NCBI GenBank assembly: GCA_012512265.1
Contig: JAAZEM010000007.1
Location: 1 to 64,000, forward strand
DNA from: Armatimonadota bacterium
GTDB taxonomy: Bacteria > Armatimonadota > JAAZEB01
DNA: 64,000 nt
Direction of reading: 5' to 3'
Numbering within the stretch: position 1 is the first letter of the stretch; every line of letters begins with the position of its first letter. A model generated the notes under the pieces. That model was not told the DNA's origin. It was given only the letters and a program-made list of their open reading frames with translations, and did no database searches. The position numbers and the translations under genes were made by a program. Below are positions 1-9,920 of this stretch, piece by piece.

Positions 1-614
1 AACGGAACCGCGGTTTCACGTTGATCGAGCTGCTCGTGGTGATAGCGATCATAGCTATTCTTGCAGCAATCCTCTTCCCCGTCTTCGCGCGAGCGCGGGA
101 GAATGCCCGTAAGGCGAACTGCCAATCCAACATGAAGCAGCTCGGCCTGGCGATCCTTCAATACGCGCAGGATCATGATGAGACGCTGCCGATGTACGCG
201 CCGGCAGATTACAAGTACAACTGGGACAACGCGATCGAGCCCTATCTGAAGAACAGCGGCGTGCTACGCTGCCCGAGCGCGACCGGCACTGGCACGCGCT
301 ATGGCGTCAGCTACCCCCACATCTCAACAACAAGCAAGGGGGCTTCACTCGCCCAGATCACCCGGAGTTCCGAAGTGGCCATGCTGTTCGAGACGCAGTA
401 TGATGACGGCAGGGTCTTGAAGCTCGCCTACTGTCCTAGTCCTAGCTGCTACCCCCTGCCCGCCTTCGCGGATCGCACGCTCAACGGTTTCCCGTTGACA
501 CCCCGACACAGCGAGGGGTGCAACGTCCTCTACTGCGATGGCCACGTGAAGTGGGTGCGGCAAGAGACGCTCTACAGCAACCCCAACGACATTTTCGGGC
601 ACTCCTCTCGCTAG
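1..614 (+). CDS. DUF1559 (H-X9-DG) prepilin-like protein, 5' end outside window
   Basis: A pilin-like surface or secreted protein. The reading frame is open from the window edge and reads Arg-Gly-Phe-Thr-Leu-Ile-Glu, the prepilin peptidase motif (cut after Gly, Glu at mature +5). A hydrophobic helix ([18 protein letters not shown]) and the block [17 protein letters not shown] follow. The C-terminus has the family's DG motif in YCDGHVKW. The TTG in the middle of the motif is not the start, because the Arg-Gly before the cleavage site must be encoded upstream. It is one of four paralogues in the window. The family is greatly expanded in Armatimonadota and Planctomycetota and its members mostly have no known function. 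No pilus assembly gene lies nearby. Confidence 0.9.
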   Translation, partial: RNRGFTLIELLVVIAIIAILAAILFPVFARARENARKANCQSNMKQLGLAILQYAQDHDETLPMYAPADYKYNWDNAIEPYLKNSGVLRCPSATGTGTRYGVSYPHISTTSKGASLAQITRSSEVAMLFETQYDDGRVLKLAYCPSPSCYPLPAFADRTLNGFPLTPRHSEGCNVLYCDGHVKWVRQETLYSNPNDIFGHSSR

Positions 615-740
615 GCAGGTGGCGCGCAAGGCCGTCGCTTTCGCCCAACCACGGTAGCGCGGCGTCCGATGTCGCGCGCCGAGAGCGGAGGGTGCTGAGA
701 CCTTCCGCCGCTTGCATACTCTAGATCGCGCGGCAGTCAA

Positions 741-774
741 GGAACAGGCCGGGGTCAATCGTCCGGCCTGTTCC
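741..774. terminator. Perfect 12-bp hairpin downstream of the prepilin gene
   Basis: The arms GGAACAGGCCGG and CCGGCCTGTTCC pair perfectly around a 10-nt loop, 127 bases after the prepilin stop. No T-run follows, so termination is inferred from position and stem strength. The rest of 615-966 shows no gene. Confidence 0.55.
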
Positions 775-966
775 CGCCCTTAACCCGGGCCGGGCCCCCT
801 GCCACGCGCCTGCCAGGATGACAGCGTCGGGCCCACAAGAGTTCACATACCTTACAGAATTGCCTCTCTGCCGGCGGCCGTATCCCGAGCCCCTATTTCA
901 GACTCGGCAGTTGTGCATGATCCGAACGCCGATGTACCCGCGGCGGCCTTTGATGGAGATGGTGGC

Positions 967-2256
967 GTGATTCGAGAACCCCTAGTCCCGCTTTTCGACC
1001 TCGTCCTCTGCGTGTCGGACGCCGTTGACCTGGTGAGCCCGAACGTTGCCCAGCACCACAAGCAAGTCGCCTACCTCGCGCAGGCGATCGCCCGCGAAAT
1101 GGGCGTCACGCACGGCACCCGGCACGAGATCGTACTCGCCGGCATGTTGCACGACATCGGCGCGCTCTCGCTTAAGGAGAGGCTGGATCTCCTCCAGTTC
1201 GAAACCCAGAATCCCCACCGGCATGCCGAGATCGCCAGCCGGTTGCTCTTCTCGTTTCCACGTCTGCGCAAGGCGGGTGAGCTGGTGCGGTTCCACCATC
1301 TCCCCTGGGACGAGGGGCGCGGTGAGGAGTTCCATGGACTCCCTGTGCCCCTGGAGAGCCACATCATCCACCTCGCCGACCGCGTCGCCGTCTCCATCGA
1401 CCGGAGGCAAGGCATTCTGGTCCAGGCGCCCAACATCTGCAAGCGGATCGCGGCTCAGAGGGGGAGGCTCTTCTCGCCTGCGGTCGTCGATGCATTCCTC
1501 GCAGCAGCGGAGCGCGAGTGCTTCTGGCTTGATGCCACATCCCCTTCTCTCACCCCCGCGCTCCGAGAGACCGTGGCCATGGATAGTATCGAGCTGGGCC
1601 CCGACGAGATTCTCGCGGCGACCAACCTTTTCCGACAGATCATCGACTTCCGCAGTCGCTTCACCGCCCGCCACTCCGCCGGGGTCGCCGCCGTGGCCGA
1701 AGCCCTCGCCGCGCTCTTCGGCTTTTCCGCCCGCGAACTCCGGCTGATGCGCGTCGCCGGCTACCTGCACGACCTGGGGAAGCTGGCGGTACCCGCGGAG
1801 ATCCTCGAGAAGCCGGGCCGGCTCACCGACGAGGAGTATAGCATCATGCGGGCACACACGTTCCACACCTACTACACCTACCGGACGCTACGGAGCGTGC
1901 ATGGCATGGCGGTCGTGAGCGCCTGGGCCGCCTTCCATCACGAGCGCCTCGACGGTAGCGGCTACCCCTTCCACCTGAAGGCCGCCGATTTGCCGCTGGG
2001 CTCGCGGATCATGGCGGTCGCGGACACGTTCACCGCACTCACGGAAGACCGGCCCTATCGCAATGGGATGGATGTCGACCGTGCGTTCTCCATCCTCATG
2101 GAGATGGCAGAGAAGCGGGCGCTCGACCGGGAGATCGTGGAGCTGGCGCGCGGGCACCTGGGCAAGATCAACGATGCCCGCGCGACAGCACAAGCAGATG
2201 CAACGGAGGAGTACCGGCGCCTCTTCGCGGAGCTCGACACGGCGCCGTCACCATAG
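967..2256 (+). CDS. Tandem HD / HD-GYP domain protein (putative cyclic di-GMP phosphodiesterase)
   Basis: A predicted cytoplasmic signalling hydrolase with two HD-type modules. The first carries HDIGA and HHLPWDEG but lacks the lysine and the GYP signature. The second has HDLGK, HHERLDGSGYP and DTFTALTEDRPYR, the complete HD-GYP signature of enzymes that hydrolyse cyclic di-GMP. The likely arrangement is a regulatory or degenerate first domain and a catalytic second one. I prefer the GTG at 967 because GGAGA lies 7 bases upstream. A GTG at 913 would add 18 unremarkable residues. No sensor or transmembrane segment is visible, and the gene stands alone, facing the convergent FAD oxidoreductase gene. 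Substrate assignment rests on the family; other HD-GYP proteins act on different cyclic dinucleotides. Confidence 0.85.
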   Translation: MIREPLVPLFDLVLCVSDAVDLVSPNVAQHHKQVAYLAQAIAREMGVTHGTRHEIVLAGMLHDIGALSLKERLDLLQFETQNPHRHAEIASRLLFSFPRLRKAGELVRFHHLPWDEGRGEEFHGLPVPLESHIIHLADRVAVSIDRRQGILVQAPNICKRIAAQRGRLFSPAVVDAFLAAAERECFWLDATSPSLTPALRETVAMDSIELGPDEILAATNLFRQIIDFRSRFTARHSAGVAAVAEALAALFGFSARELRLMRVAGYLHDLGKLAVPAEILEKPGRLTDEEYSIMRAHTFHTYYTYRTLRSVHGMAVVSAWAAFHHERLDGSGYPFHLKAADLPLGSRIMAVADTFTALTEDRPYRNGMDVDRAFSILMEMAEKRALDREIVELARGHLGKINDARATAQADATEEYRRLFAELDTAPSP

Positions 2257-2261
2257 CGGAG

Positions 2262-3986
2262 CTACCGCACGTCCCAGGCGAAGAGGTGCGCCTGCGGGGC
2301 GCCCCAGGTTGCCTCCGGGATGAAACGGATGGCGGAAGTGGTGACGTTCACGGGCACGCGCACCAGGCGCTGATGGCTTTCCTCCACCCGCGTGGCCAGC
2401 GTCCACTCGCCACTCTCGTTTCGCACCTCGATGCGGAAGGTGCGAACGAGCGTCTCGGGCACCCGATGGGGCTCCAGGTCGCGCGGGAAGCAGGAGGGCA
2501 TGTTCAAACGGCGCCGGTTGAGGTCGCTATCGAAGACGAAGCGGCACTCCTTCACTTCTCGTGGACCATCGAAAGCGTACTCCACCCACGACCCGAGGCT
2601 CCCCGTCCAGCCGTTGTCTGCGTCGCCGATGGGGCGATCCAGGCCGTTGCGCAGCGGCTCGGGGTCTCCTTCAGAAGCCGTGAGCCGGGCGGTTCGGGTG
2701 AGCTCGGGCACCTCGCGGGTGTTCCAGGGGAGGTAGGCATCATCCTCCATCAGCCTCTGCTGGAGCTCGCGGATGCACTCGTGGTAGACGCCGCGCGGAG
2801 TGAGCCCCGCCTCCACCGCGAGGGCCGCGGCCGTGCCCACCGCCTGGCCAAGCGTGGCACAGGTGGCCATGACGCGCGTCGTGCTCATCGCCACGTGCGT
2901 GGTGCTGATGTTGCGCCCGGCAAAGAGGAGGTTCTCTATGTTGCGCGAGTAGAGCGCCCGGTAGGGGATACCGAAAGGCGAGGGCGCCGGGATGGCTTCA
3001 TTCGGGAATCCAGGGTGGCGTATCCCGGCGGGGTGGTGATCATCGAACGGCCAGCCACCGTAGGCCACCACGTCATCAAATCGACCCTCGGCATTCACGT
3101 CGCTCTGCGTCAGGATGTGGTCACCCACGTAACGCCGGCTCTCACGCTTGCCGGGGAGGAAGCCCACCCAATCGAGGATCCAGTTCTCCGCGCCGTGATC
3201 GCCGTGGTTCTTGATATGGTCCCACACGCCGTAGGCGACCTTCAGGAGCTCGTCGCGGAGCATTTCGGTGTCGTGAATCGAGTCGAAATCGCCGCCGAGC
3301 TCCATCCACCAGAAGTTCGAGGTGCGGATCCCGTGGCCGCGGTGCGGCAAGTCGTCATCGCTGAGGTACTTGTTCGCCCATGCGGGGGGGATAAACGGCT
3401 GCGGCGATTCGGTCTCGCGCGCCTGGATCAGGCAGCTCATCCCCATCGTCTTGCGGTCGGCCGCCTCTGGGGCCATCTGCTCGCCAAACTCCGAAGCAGC
3501 CTCGCGGCCAACGCGGAACTCGGCGCCCGAGAGCGGGGCGAGGATGCTATCCCCGGAGCAATCGGCGAAAAGTGTGGCCTCCACCGTGTGCCACGTCTCG
3601 GCGGTGCCCTGCCAGCCACGCACCCAGCGGATCCGCGAGCCGTCCATTCCCAGGTCGGTGCACGAGCAGTTCAGGAGAAGCGTCAGGTTCGGCTGGAAGC
3701 GCACCTTCTCATACAGGATAGCATCCCAGATCGCGTAGCTGACCGAGGTGTTCCGATAGAGATTCTCGAGCTGGATCTCCTCCACAATGCCGGTCTCCCG
3801 GTTGTTCGGCCCGCGGGCGCCACAGATCCACATGCGAATCTCGGAAGAGGCATTCCCTCCCAGCACCGGGCGGTCGTGCATCAAGACCACCTTCGCGCCA
3901 TGGCGCGCTGCGGCAATCGCCGCGCACATGCCGGCCAACCCACCCCCTACCACGCAAAAATCAGCTCGATGAGTGATCCTCTTCAT
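2262..3986 (-). CDS. FAD-dependent oxidoreductase (FAD_oxidored / PF12831 type)
   Basis: A flavoprotein of about 574 residues. The N-terminus has the dinucleotide-binding motif VVGGGLAGMCAAIAAARHG, then GGNASSEIRM, typical of a family annotated in glycan-degrading bacteria as FAD-dependent oxidoreductases or, misleadingly, xanthan lyases. A second FAD-contact region (NLLFAGRNISTTHVA) lies near two thirds. The last 150 residues, starting around WVEYAFDGPREVKECRF, look like a beta-rich accessory domain. The ATG at 3986 is chosen because GGAGG sits 8 bases upstream; an in-frame GTG at 4001 overlaps that site. No clear signal peptide is present. It follows the heparinase-like gene by 113 bases on the same strand, suggesting a two-gene glycan-utilisation transcript. 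The substrate is unknown. Confidence 0.85.
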   Translation of the reverse strand: MKRITHRADFCVVGGGLAGMCAAIAAARHGAKVVLMHDRPVLGGNASSEIRMWICGARGPNNRETGIVEEIQLENLYRNTSVSYAIWDAILYEKVRFQPNLTLLLNCSCTDLGMDGSRIRWVRGWQGTAETWHTVEATLFADCSGDSILAPLSGAEFRVGREAASEFGEQMAPEAADRKTMGMSCLIQARETESPQPFIPPAWANKYLSDDDLPHRGHGIRTSNFWWMELGGDFDSIHDTEMLRDELLKVAYGVWDHIKNHGDHGAENWILDWVGFLPGKRESRRYVGDHILTQSDVNAEGRFDDVVAYGGWPFDDHHPAGIRHPGFPNEAIPAPSPFGIPYRALYSRNIENLLFAGRNISTTHVAMSTTRVMATCATLGQAVGTAAALAVEAGLTPRGVYHECIRELQQRLMEDDAYLPWNTREVPELTRTARLTASEGDPEPLRNGLDRPIGDADNGWTGSLGSWVEYAFDGPREVKECRFVFDSDLNRRRLNMPSCFPRDLEPHRVPETLVRTFRIEVRNESGEWTLATRVEESHQRLVRVPVNVTTSAIRFIPEATWGAPQAHLFAWDVR

Positions 3987-4099
3987 CAGAAAAACCTCCA
4001 CGTGGCGGCACCATCAGCCGCTCCTCACCTCCAATTGGCGATCCCCGACCGCTTCTCCTGCGCTGACCACCAGCCTATCGAGAGCTCGGCGTGAGCCCA

Positions 4100-7000
4100 C
4101 TACCTCGCGGCCCCCGCGGGCTTCCACTCCACCTCCAGGCTGGCTTCCATGCCGGTGGCAGGAACAAGACCATCCCGGGCCACAGTCCACGCCCCGCCCG
4201 GCTTCCGGTAGCGCACGCTCCCGTTCAGGCGCACATCGACGCTCGAAACGAGCCGCCACGTGCCAGCCTCGGTGCGCGAGAGCCAGACCGCCGTGGGGAT
4301 TGAGTAGGTATCACCCACCGAGAGATCGTAGTAATAGACCACGCTGCCGGCCTCGAAGCGCGAGGCATCCTCCACGGCCAGGCGCATGGGCGTGCCGAAC
4401 TCCACATCCTTCAGGAAAGTCGTGGTGCCAGACTCCGACTCCACGCGCTTGCCGTTGAAAAAGCCGTTGTTCGTGCCGCCCACCACGGAGCGCGCGTAGT
4501 CATGCGGGATCTCCGAGGTGAGCGTCTGCTTATCCACCCAGTCCGCGATGCGGCCCTGGCCCAGGAGGATCGACTGCGTGCCGAAGTGGACTCGGCTCCC
4601 CGAGCCCGCCTTCTCAATCCGCTCGATGCGGTAGGCGGTGTTGCGCGTATAGCGCGGGCTCATAAAGAGGATCCCCTCGCCCTCCAGGCCGGCCAGCGGG
4701 AGCGAGCCGCTCACATCCACCGCGTTCCCGCCTGCATCCGCGCGCGTCACGCTCCCATAGAACGCCGCCGCCACCGGCTCGATCCGCAGCCCGCCAACCT
4801 GCAGCCACTTCGTGCCATGCAGAGCGAGCGCGGCCACCTCCCTGCCACGCAGGGCGACGTGGACGGCGCCGCCAGACCACTCCGCAGGCCCAACGGGGGT
4901 CTGGAAGGAGTTCTCCGGCGCGACTTCGCCCGGCCGGCCGATGAGCGGCGCCTGGCTGGCAAAGAACTCGTCGCGCCCGCCCCGGCGCACCCGCACCGCA
5001 GCCGGTGGGAAGAAGCCACTCTCATCGCCTGATGCACGCACCAGCCCGCCCGCGACCGGGAGACGCTCGACGCCCGACAGGATCGGCTCGGGCTTCGCGC
5101 TCTCGCGCTCCGCTTCCACCGCGGGCACCAATCCCAGCCCGGCGATTCCGATGAGCGTGCGCGGGGATGCGTTGGTGATCTCCACCTTCACGCGGTGCTC
5201 GCCCGCGGCCAGGCGCCGCCGGCCGAAACGAACCGTCACCGGGCCCTCCAGGCTGCTCGCCACGGCGTCGTAGATCTCGCCGATGGGTGTCCCATCCACG
5301 CTCAGGCGCACGGCGCCATACGAGGAATAGCGATAGAGCCGGGCCTGCACCTCATACTCGCCCGCCGTAGGCACCGAGAGCGCGCACTCGACGTAATCTC
5401 CCGGGGCGGTGCCGCGCAGGAGTAACGCGGCCAGGGAGTGCATCGGCACAACCGCTCCCTGATTGGCCGTCACGCTACGAAGGAGCCGGGTGTAATCGGC
5501 CATGCCCGAGGGCATGGGGAGGGCATAGGGCTCGAGCACCGTGGCGAAACAGCTCTGCAGGTTCTCTCCCGTGCGCCGCAGGAGCAGGTAGCTCGCGTTG
5601 CGGTTGCGCGGGTAGAGACCGGGCGCCCTGGCGACAATCGCCTCTGCGGACGCCTCAGGAAGCACGTGCGCCCGGAAGCGCGCCTGGTTCGGCCCTCCCA
5701 GGGTCCAATCAACCCACCACGGACCCGCGGCCCGGCCCCGGCGCATCCCATAGAAGAAGCCATAGCCGTTCCCCGGCGGCGGGTTCCAGTAGGGCTTGTT
5801 TGGCATGCCGATGATGTCGCCATCATTGCCCAGCTTCTCTCCCCAGGCGTGCTCAAGGCCGGCCAGCGATCCCTTCTCTTCCGGGCCCAACTCTACGCCG
5901 GAGACCTCGAACTCCTGGCCCTGCGAGCCCAGAATGTAATCATGCTGGCGCCCCCCACGCACCCGGAAGAGATCCACCAGGTACTGATCTTTCCCCTCGC
6001 CAATCAGCGCCACGGTGCGCCGATACTGAGTGACCCCATTCGCGGCATAGCTCAGGGGGGAGTCAGCCTCCACAATCTTGATCCCCGGAAGACGCGCGAA
6101 GAGGTGGAGGCTACCGCCGGATCCCCCCGATTGGCGAGCTTCATCGACGGTCACCAGGCAGTGGCTGGCGGTCTGCCTCGCCCAGCCCACCTGGGTGTGC
6201 GTGCTTCCCAGGCCATAGCCGATCTCGTAGGTGCATTGCCAGCCTTTGGCATAGTAGATCAGCCCCAGGTCATCCAGATGCCCGTGGTTAAGCGACGGCC
6301 CGAAACGGACGAGCGCGCCCTGAGCCTCTGCCCCGGAGCCGTCCCGGAGGATGGCGAGGCCTTTCTGACCGAGGAACCAGGAGCCGAAAACCTTGCGGTG
6401 GAGGTCCTCCGGAAGGGAGGGCTTTTCGTTGCCGGGCACCGGGTCGGCATGGTAGAGGAGCCAGATGCGATTCGACGCCGCGGCGCGGGCACGCTCCACA
6501 TCACCGCCGGCGAGATAGCGCACGAGCCGGGCAAACCGCTCGCGCTCGGCGCCGGTGCACCCGGCATAGAGGCGTTCGGCAAAGGCATAGTCGGTCTGAG
6601 AGAACTTGTCGTCGGATGAAAAGACGAAGGCGTGGTCCGGGCTGCAATCCCCGTAGTTGAGGGCGTGGCCGGCAATATCCATCGTCAGGTCGGGCAGCTC
6701 GTAGAACGCGCGGAAGCGGTCGTTGGCAAAGAGGTTCACACCCTTGGGATAGCGCTCGTCGCTCCAATGGCGCAGCGGCTCGGTGAAGGTGAGGTAGAGA
6801 TCGCGACAGTGGATCGCATATCCGAGCGCGGTCTCGTAGTAGCGGCCATCTCGGTCACAGTTGTTGGCGAGCATGGCATAGATAGAGTAAGGGCTCTCGA
6901 CCGCGTTATAGACATAGGTGGGAATGCCAAGGAGCACGCCCACGGCGAGCGCTCCGCGCATATAATCCGCGTGCCCGTTGTGCAGCATCCCACTGAAAGA

Positions 7001-8368
7001 GTGCGAATAGCAGTAGTAGGCGCCATCCTGCATCAGGTTCACGTCGATGTTGTCGCGCCGGGTCATCCCATCCCACGACTTGCCGCGGGCGTCCGGGGTG
7101 CCCACCACGCGCTGCTGGAGCGTCGGTCCTTTCGGGAAGCCCTTCTCCAGCCTCGGGCGCAGCGATGGCTTATCGAGCGCCTTGCTCGTATAGATCAGGT
7201 CATAACCCTCGACGAAGGGGACCAGGGTGCGCGCCACCTGGTACCATGGCCGGGCGAAGCGCCCGCTGGGGGGGCTACTCGGGTAGTCCCACGACCCGCT
7301 GGTCGATTCCGCGTAGATGCTCGCCAGGGCATCGAGGAAGAAGGCGGCGCGTTCGGCATACCGCTCGTCGCCGGTCAGCGCATAGGCGTGGCCCAGCCGG
7401 TTGATCGCGTTCAGCCACTGCTCGGTGACCCACGCATTCCATGAGCCAACGAAGTAATGGACGCGGCCATCGGGGCCCTTGTAGCCAGAGCCGTCATCGG
7501 GGTGCTTCGCATCCGGCAGGATATGCCCCTGAGTGCACTGGACGGTGCCGGGCCGGTCCCACGAGCAGCGCGCGCCGCCCCACGTGCCCCAGGACGAGCG
7601 GCAGATGGGACAGCCGGTGAAGCCGTAGGCATAGCAGGCGCCGGGCGGCGGCAGGAAGCGGAGCCATTCCTCCTCAGTGCGCTCCAGCCACTTATCGGCA
7701 GCCGCCAGGATCTCCTGCTTTGTCTGACGGCCCCACTCCGTCTGCTCCGCGTTTCGGCGCGCGCGTGCCACGTCCGCGGCGGTCACATACACCGAGGGAT
7801 GCGGCCGACCGCCCAGGACGCGGATCGCTTCCCTTGGTAGCGCGCGCGCGATCGGCTTCGGCTCTCGGATGCGGCGCTCAGGATCGAGGTAAATGCCCAC
7901 TTCATCCACCCCCACATAGGTGCGCTCCTCGTACACCTCCAGAAGCGTGATCTGGACCCACTTTGCCCGGCACGGCTTCTCCAGGCGCGCGTTCACGACA
8001 TCCTGGTCGGGCTGCACGGTGTAGGCACGCTTGGTGCCATCCGAGAGCTCCACCTCGAAACGCTTCCAGCCCGCGTAGAGATTCCGGGCTTGCGTGTGGT
8101 AGATCTGGAGAGAGATCGTGTCGAACTCCTGCGCCTGATCCCACTCGATCCGGATCCATTGCGGGAGCGCCTTGTTCGCGCTCGCCCAATGCGTCGCGCG
8201 GTTCCCGTCGGCCAGGCGCAACACACCGTACTTGCCGTCCGCGGGCGACGCCTGCGACGACGCGGAGACCCGCGCCCTGCTCACCAGGTTCTCCGGGATC
8301 GCCTGCGCGTGGCCAGCCGGAAGTGCAATCCACATCAACAAAGCAATGAGAGAGACGACGAGCGCCAT
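4100..8368 (-). CDS. Large secreted heparinase II/III-like protein with N-terminal discoidin-like domain
   Basis: About 1,422 residues. A signal peptide (MALVVSLIALLMWIALPAG, cleavage near HAQA) is followed by a discoidin-like (F5/8 type C) module with ATHWASANKALPQWIRIEWD. The middle contains a helical toroid-like region and then the heparinase II/III-like beta-sandwich, visible in SLNHGHLDDLGLIYYAKGW and TVALIGEGKDQYLVDLFRVRGG. The C-terminal third is beta-rich. The family degrades acidic polysaccharides by elimination, so a secreted or periplasmic lyase is likely, with unknown substrate. The reading frame extends to 8683, but ATG 8368 has AGGAAAGGG upstream and opens the signal peptide, so the longer start is rejected. 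It is transcribed away from the SWIM operon and toward the FAD oxidoreductase gene. Confidence 0.82.
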   Translation of the reverse strand: MALVVSLIALLMWIALPAGHAQAIPENLVSRARVSASSQASPADGKYGVLRLADGNRATHWASANKALPQWIRIEWDQAQEFDTISLQIYHTQARNLYAGWKRFEVELSDGTKRAYTVQPDQDVVNARLEKPCRAKWVQITLLEVYEERTYVGVDEVGIYLDPERRIREPKPIARALPREAIRVLGGRPHPSVYVTAADVARARRNAEQTEWGRQTKQEILAAADKWLERTEEEWLRFLPPPGACYAYGFTGCPICRSSWGTWGGARCSWDRPGTVQCTQGHILPDAKHPDDGSGYKGPDGRVHYFVGSWNAWVTEQWLNAINRLGHAYALTGDERYAERAAFFLDALASIYAESTSGSWDYPSSPPSGRFARPWYQVARTLVPFVEGYDLIYTSKALDKPSLRPRLEKGFPKGPTLQQRVVGTPDARGKSWDGMTRRDNIDVNLMQDGAYYCYSHSFSGMLHNGHADYMRGALAVGVLLGIPTYVYNAVESPYSIYAMLANNCDRDGRYYETALGYAIHCRDLYLTFTEPLRHWSDERYPKGVNLFANDRFRAFYELPDLTMDIAGHALNYGDCSPDHAFVFSSDDKFSQTDYAFAERLYAGCTGAERERFARLVRYLAGGDVERARAAASNRIWLLYHADPVPGNEKPSLPEDLHRKVFGSWFLGQKGLAILRDGSGAEAQGALVRFGPSLNHGHLDDLGLIYYAKGWQCTYEIGYGLGSTHTQVGWARQTASHCLVTVDEARQSGGSGGSLHLFARLPGIKIVEADSPLSYAANGVTQYRRTVALIGEGKDQYLVDLFRVRGGRQHDYILGSQGQEFEVSGVELGPEEKGSLAGLEHAWGEKLGNDGDIIGMPNKPYWNPPPGNGYGFFYGMRRGRAAGPWWVDWTLGGPNQARFRAHVLPEASAEAIVARAPGLYPRNRNASYLLLRRTGENLQSCFATVLEPYALPMPSGMADYTRLLRSVTANQGAVVPMHSLAALLLRGTAPGDYVECALSVPTAGEYEVQARLYRYSSYGAVRLSVDGTPIGEIYDAVASSLEGPVTVRFGRRRLAAGEHRVKVEITNASPRTLIGIAGLGLVPAVEAERESAKPEPILSGVERLPVAGGLVRASGDESGFFPPAAVRVRRGGRDEFFASQAPLIGRPGEVAPENSFQTPVGPAEWSGGAVHVALRGREVAALALHGTKWLQVGGLRIEPVAAAFYGSVTRADAGGNAVDVSGSLPLAGLEGEGILFMSPRYTRNTAYRIERIEKAGSGSRVHFGTQSILLGQGRIADWVDKQTLTSEIPHDYARSVVGGTNNGFFNGKRVESESGTTTFLKDVEFGTPMRLAVEDASRFEAGSVVYYYDLSVGDTYSIPTAVWLSRTEAGTWRLVSSVDVRLNGSVRYRKPGGAWTVARDGLVPATGMEASLEVEWKPAGAAR

Positions 8369-8531
8369 TTCAGTGACCCTTTCCTTCCACTGGGTCAGGA
8401 ACGAGAGACGCAGAGAGCGCCTGCTTGCCGCCCAATTCCCCAGCGCGCAATGAGAATCCTCTCTCTCCCCAGAAGGAGCGATCACGGCGAGCGCGAATGC
8501 AATGCTGGGAGGCATGGGTGGAGACTCAGCG

Positions 8532-9851
8532 GTGTCTCTGACGTGGACGACGGAACAGGTGCTTGCCCTGGCGCCCGATGCCGCATCCGCCAAGGCGGGC
8601 AGAGAGCTGGCGACGCCCCGCAAATGGGTGAGCCTCGGGCGTGACAGGCAGTCTGCCTGGGGCCTATGCCAGGGGAGCGGCAAGTCCCCCTACCAGACGC
8701 AGATCGATCTGGGAGAGCCTGCATTCCGCTGTAGCTGCCCGAGCCGCAAGTTCCCCTGCAAGCACTCACTCGGTCTCTTTCTTCTTCTGGCCGCCCAACC
8801 CGAGGCTTTCCCCGAGCAGACCCCGCCCGCGTGGGTAACGGAGTGGCTGGAAGCCCGCGCCAAGCGCGCCGAGCAGCGTGCCGCGAAATCCACCCGCAAG
8901 GAGGAGCCCGCCGATCCCGCCGCGCAGGAGCGCCGCGCCGCCCGCAGGGAATCGCGAGTCGCCGCCGGCCTTCAAGAACTCGACCTCTGGCTGTGTGACC
9001 TGGTGCGCTCCGGGCTTGCCTCCGCCCAGGGAAAACCCCCTGCCTTCTGGGAGGGGATCGCCGCACGCCTCGTCGATGCGCAAGCCCCCGGGCTGGCGCG
9101 GCTCGTGCGTGACCTGTCGTCACTCCCCGCGAGTGGCACCGGCTGGCAGGAGCGCCTCCTGGAGCGACTGTCCCTCATCTACCTCTTGATCGAAGGCTAC
9201 CGGCGGATCGACACGCTCCCGGCCGAGACACAGGCGGATCTGCGCTCGCTGATCGGATGGACGCAGAGCCAGGAGACGCTGCTGGCCGAGCCAGGCCTGA
9301 GCGACCACTGGGCCATCCTGGGTCAGCGTATTGAGCAGGAGGAGCATCTCCGCGTTCAGCGCACCTGGCTGCAGGGAACGGAGAGCGGCCGGCCGGCGAT
9401 GATCCTCCACTTCGCGCACGGCACCGCCCCGCTCGATACCAGCCTGGTGCCAGGCACCTGCTTCAACGGCGAGGTCGTCTTCTTCCCAGGCGCCTACCCG
9501 CTGCGCGCCCTGATCAAGAGCCGCGAGGGCGCAGCCGAACCCCTTCAAGCGATGGGCCCCGGCCAGACAATCGCCAGCGCGGCGGAGGCGCGCGCCGCGG
9601 CGCTGGCACGAAACCCGTGGATCTCGCGCTTTCCGGTGCTCCTAGAGACGGTCGTCCCGACGTACCGGGAGGGGACCTGGGTGCTGCGCGACACGGAGGG
9701 GAGCCTGCTCCCACTCCATCCGCGGTTCGACCGAGGCTGGCAGCTCCTCGCCCTGAGCGGCGGGTATCCGCTCGCCCTCTTTGGAGAGTGGGAGGAGGAC
9801 CACTTCCTTCCCCTCAGTGCATGGGCCGATAGCGTGTTTCTGGGACTATGA
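8532..9851 (+). CDS. SWIM zinc finger protein, first gene of a MoxR-VWA operon
   Basis: About 439 residues. Near residue 60 lies FRCSCPSRKFPCKHSLGL, the CxC...CxH SWIM zinc-binding pattern, a module linked to DNA or protein binding. The rest is helical, charged and unassigned. It heads five tightly packed genes (SWIM, DUF5691, MoxR AAA, DUF5682, VWA). A comparable set in Escherichia coli, yehL/yehM/yehP/yehQ, also combines AAA, DUF5682, VWA and SWIM proteins and has no established function. The start is uncertain. GTG 8532 gives the N-terminus VSLTWTTEQVLALAPD, which looks like the natural domain start, with GGAG 9 bases upstream. ATGs at 8502 and 8514 are in frame, but their ribosome-site spacing is poor. 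Confidence 0.82.
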   Translation: MSLTWTTEQVLALAPDAASAKAGRELATPRKWVSLGRDRQSAWGLCQGSGKSPYQTQIDLGEPAFRCSCPSRKFPCKHSLGLFLLLAAQPEAFPEQTPPAWVTEWLEARAKRAEQRAAKSTRKEEPADPAAQERRAARRESRVAAGLQELDLWLCDLVRSGLASAQGKPPAFWEGIAARLVDAQAPGLARLVRDLSSLPASGTGWQERLLERLSLIYLLIEGYRRIDTLPAETQADLRSLIGWTQSQETLLAEPGLSDHWAILGQRIEQEEHLRVQRTWLQGTESGRPAMILHFAHGTAPLDTSLVPGTCFNGEVVFFPGAYPLRALIKSREGAAEPLQAMGPGQTIASAAEARAAALARNPWISRFPVLLETVVPTYREGTWVLRDTEGSLLPLHPRFDRGWQLLALSGGYPLALFGEWEEDHFLPLSAWADSVFLGL

Positions 9852-9920
9852 GGTGCACACGCCCGAACAAGGGCGGAACCGGCGAGGAAGTTCGCTTGAA
9901 GGTGGTATCTGAGGAGGAGC

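Noticed and set aside
982-1866. Long antisense frames opposite the HD-GYP gene
   Set aside because: Typical GC-rich shadow frame; no family features, while the plus strand has clear motifs.
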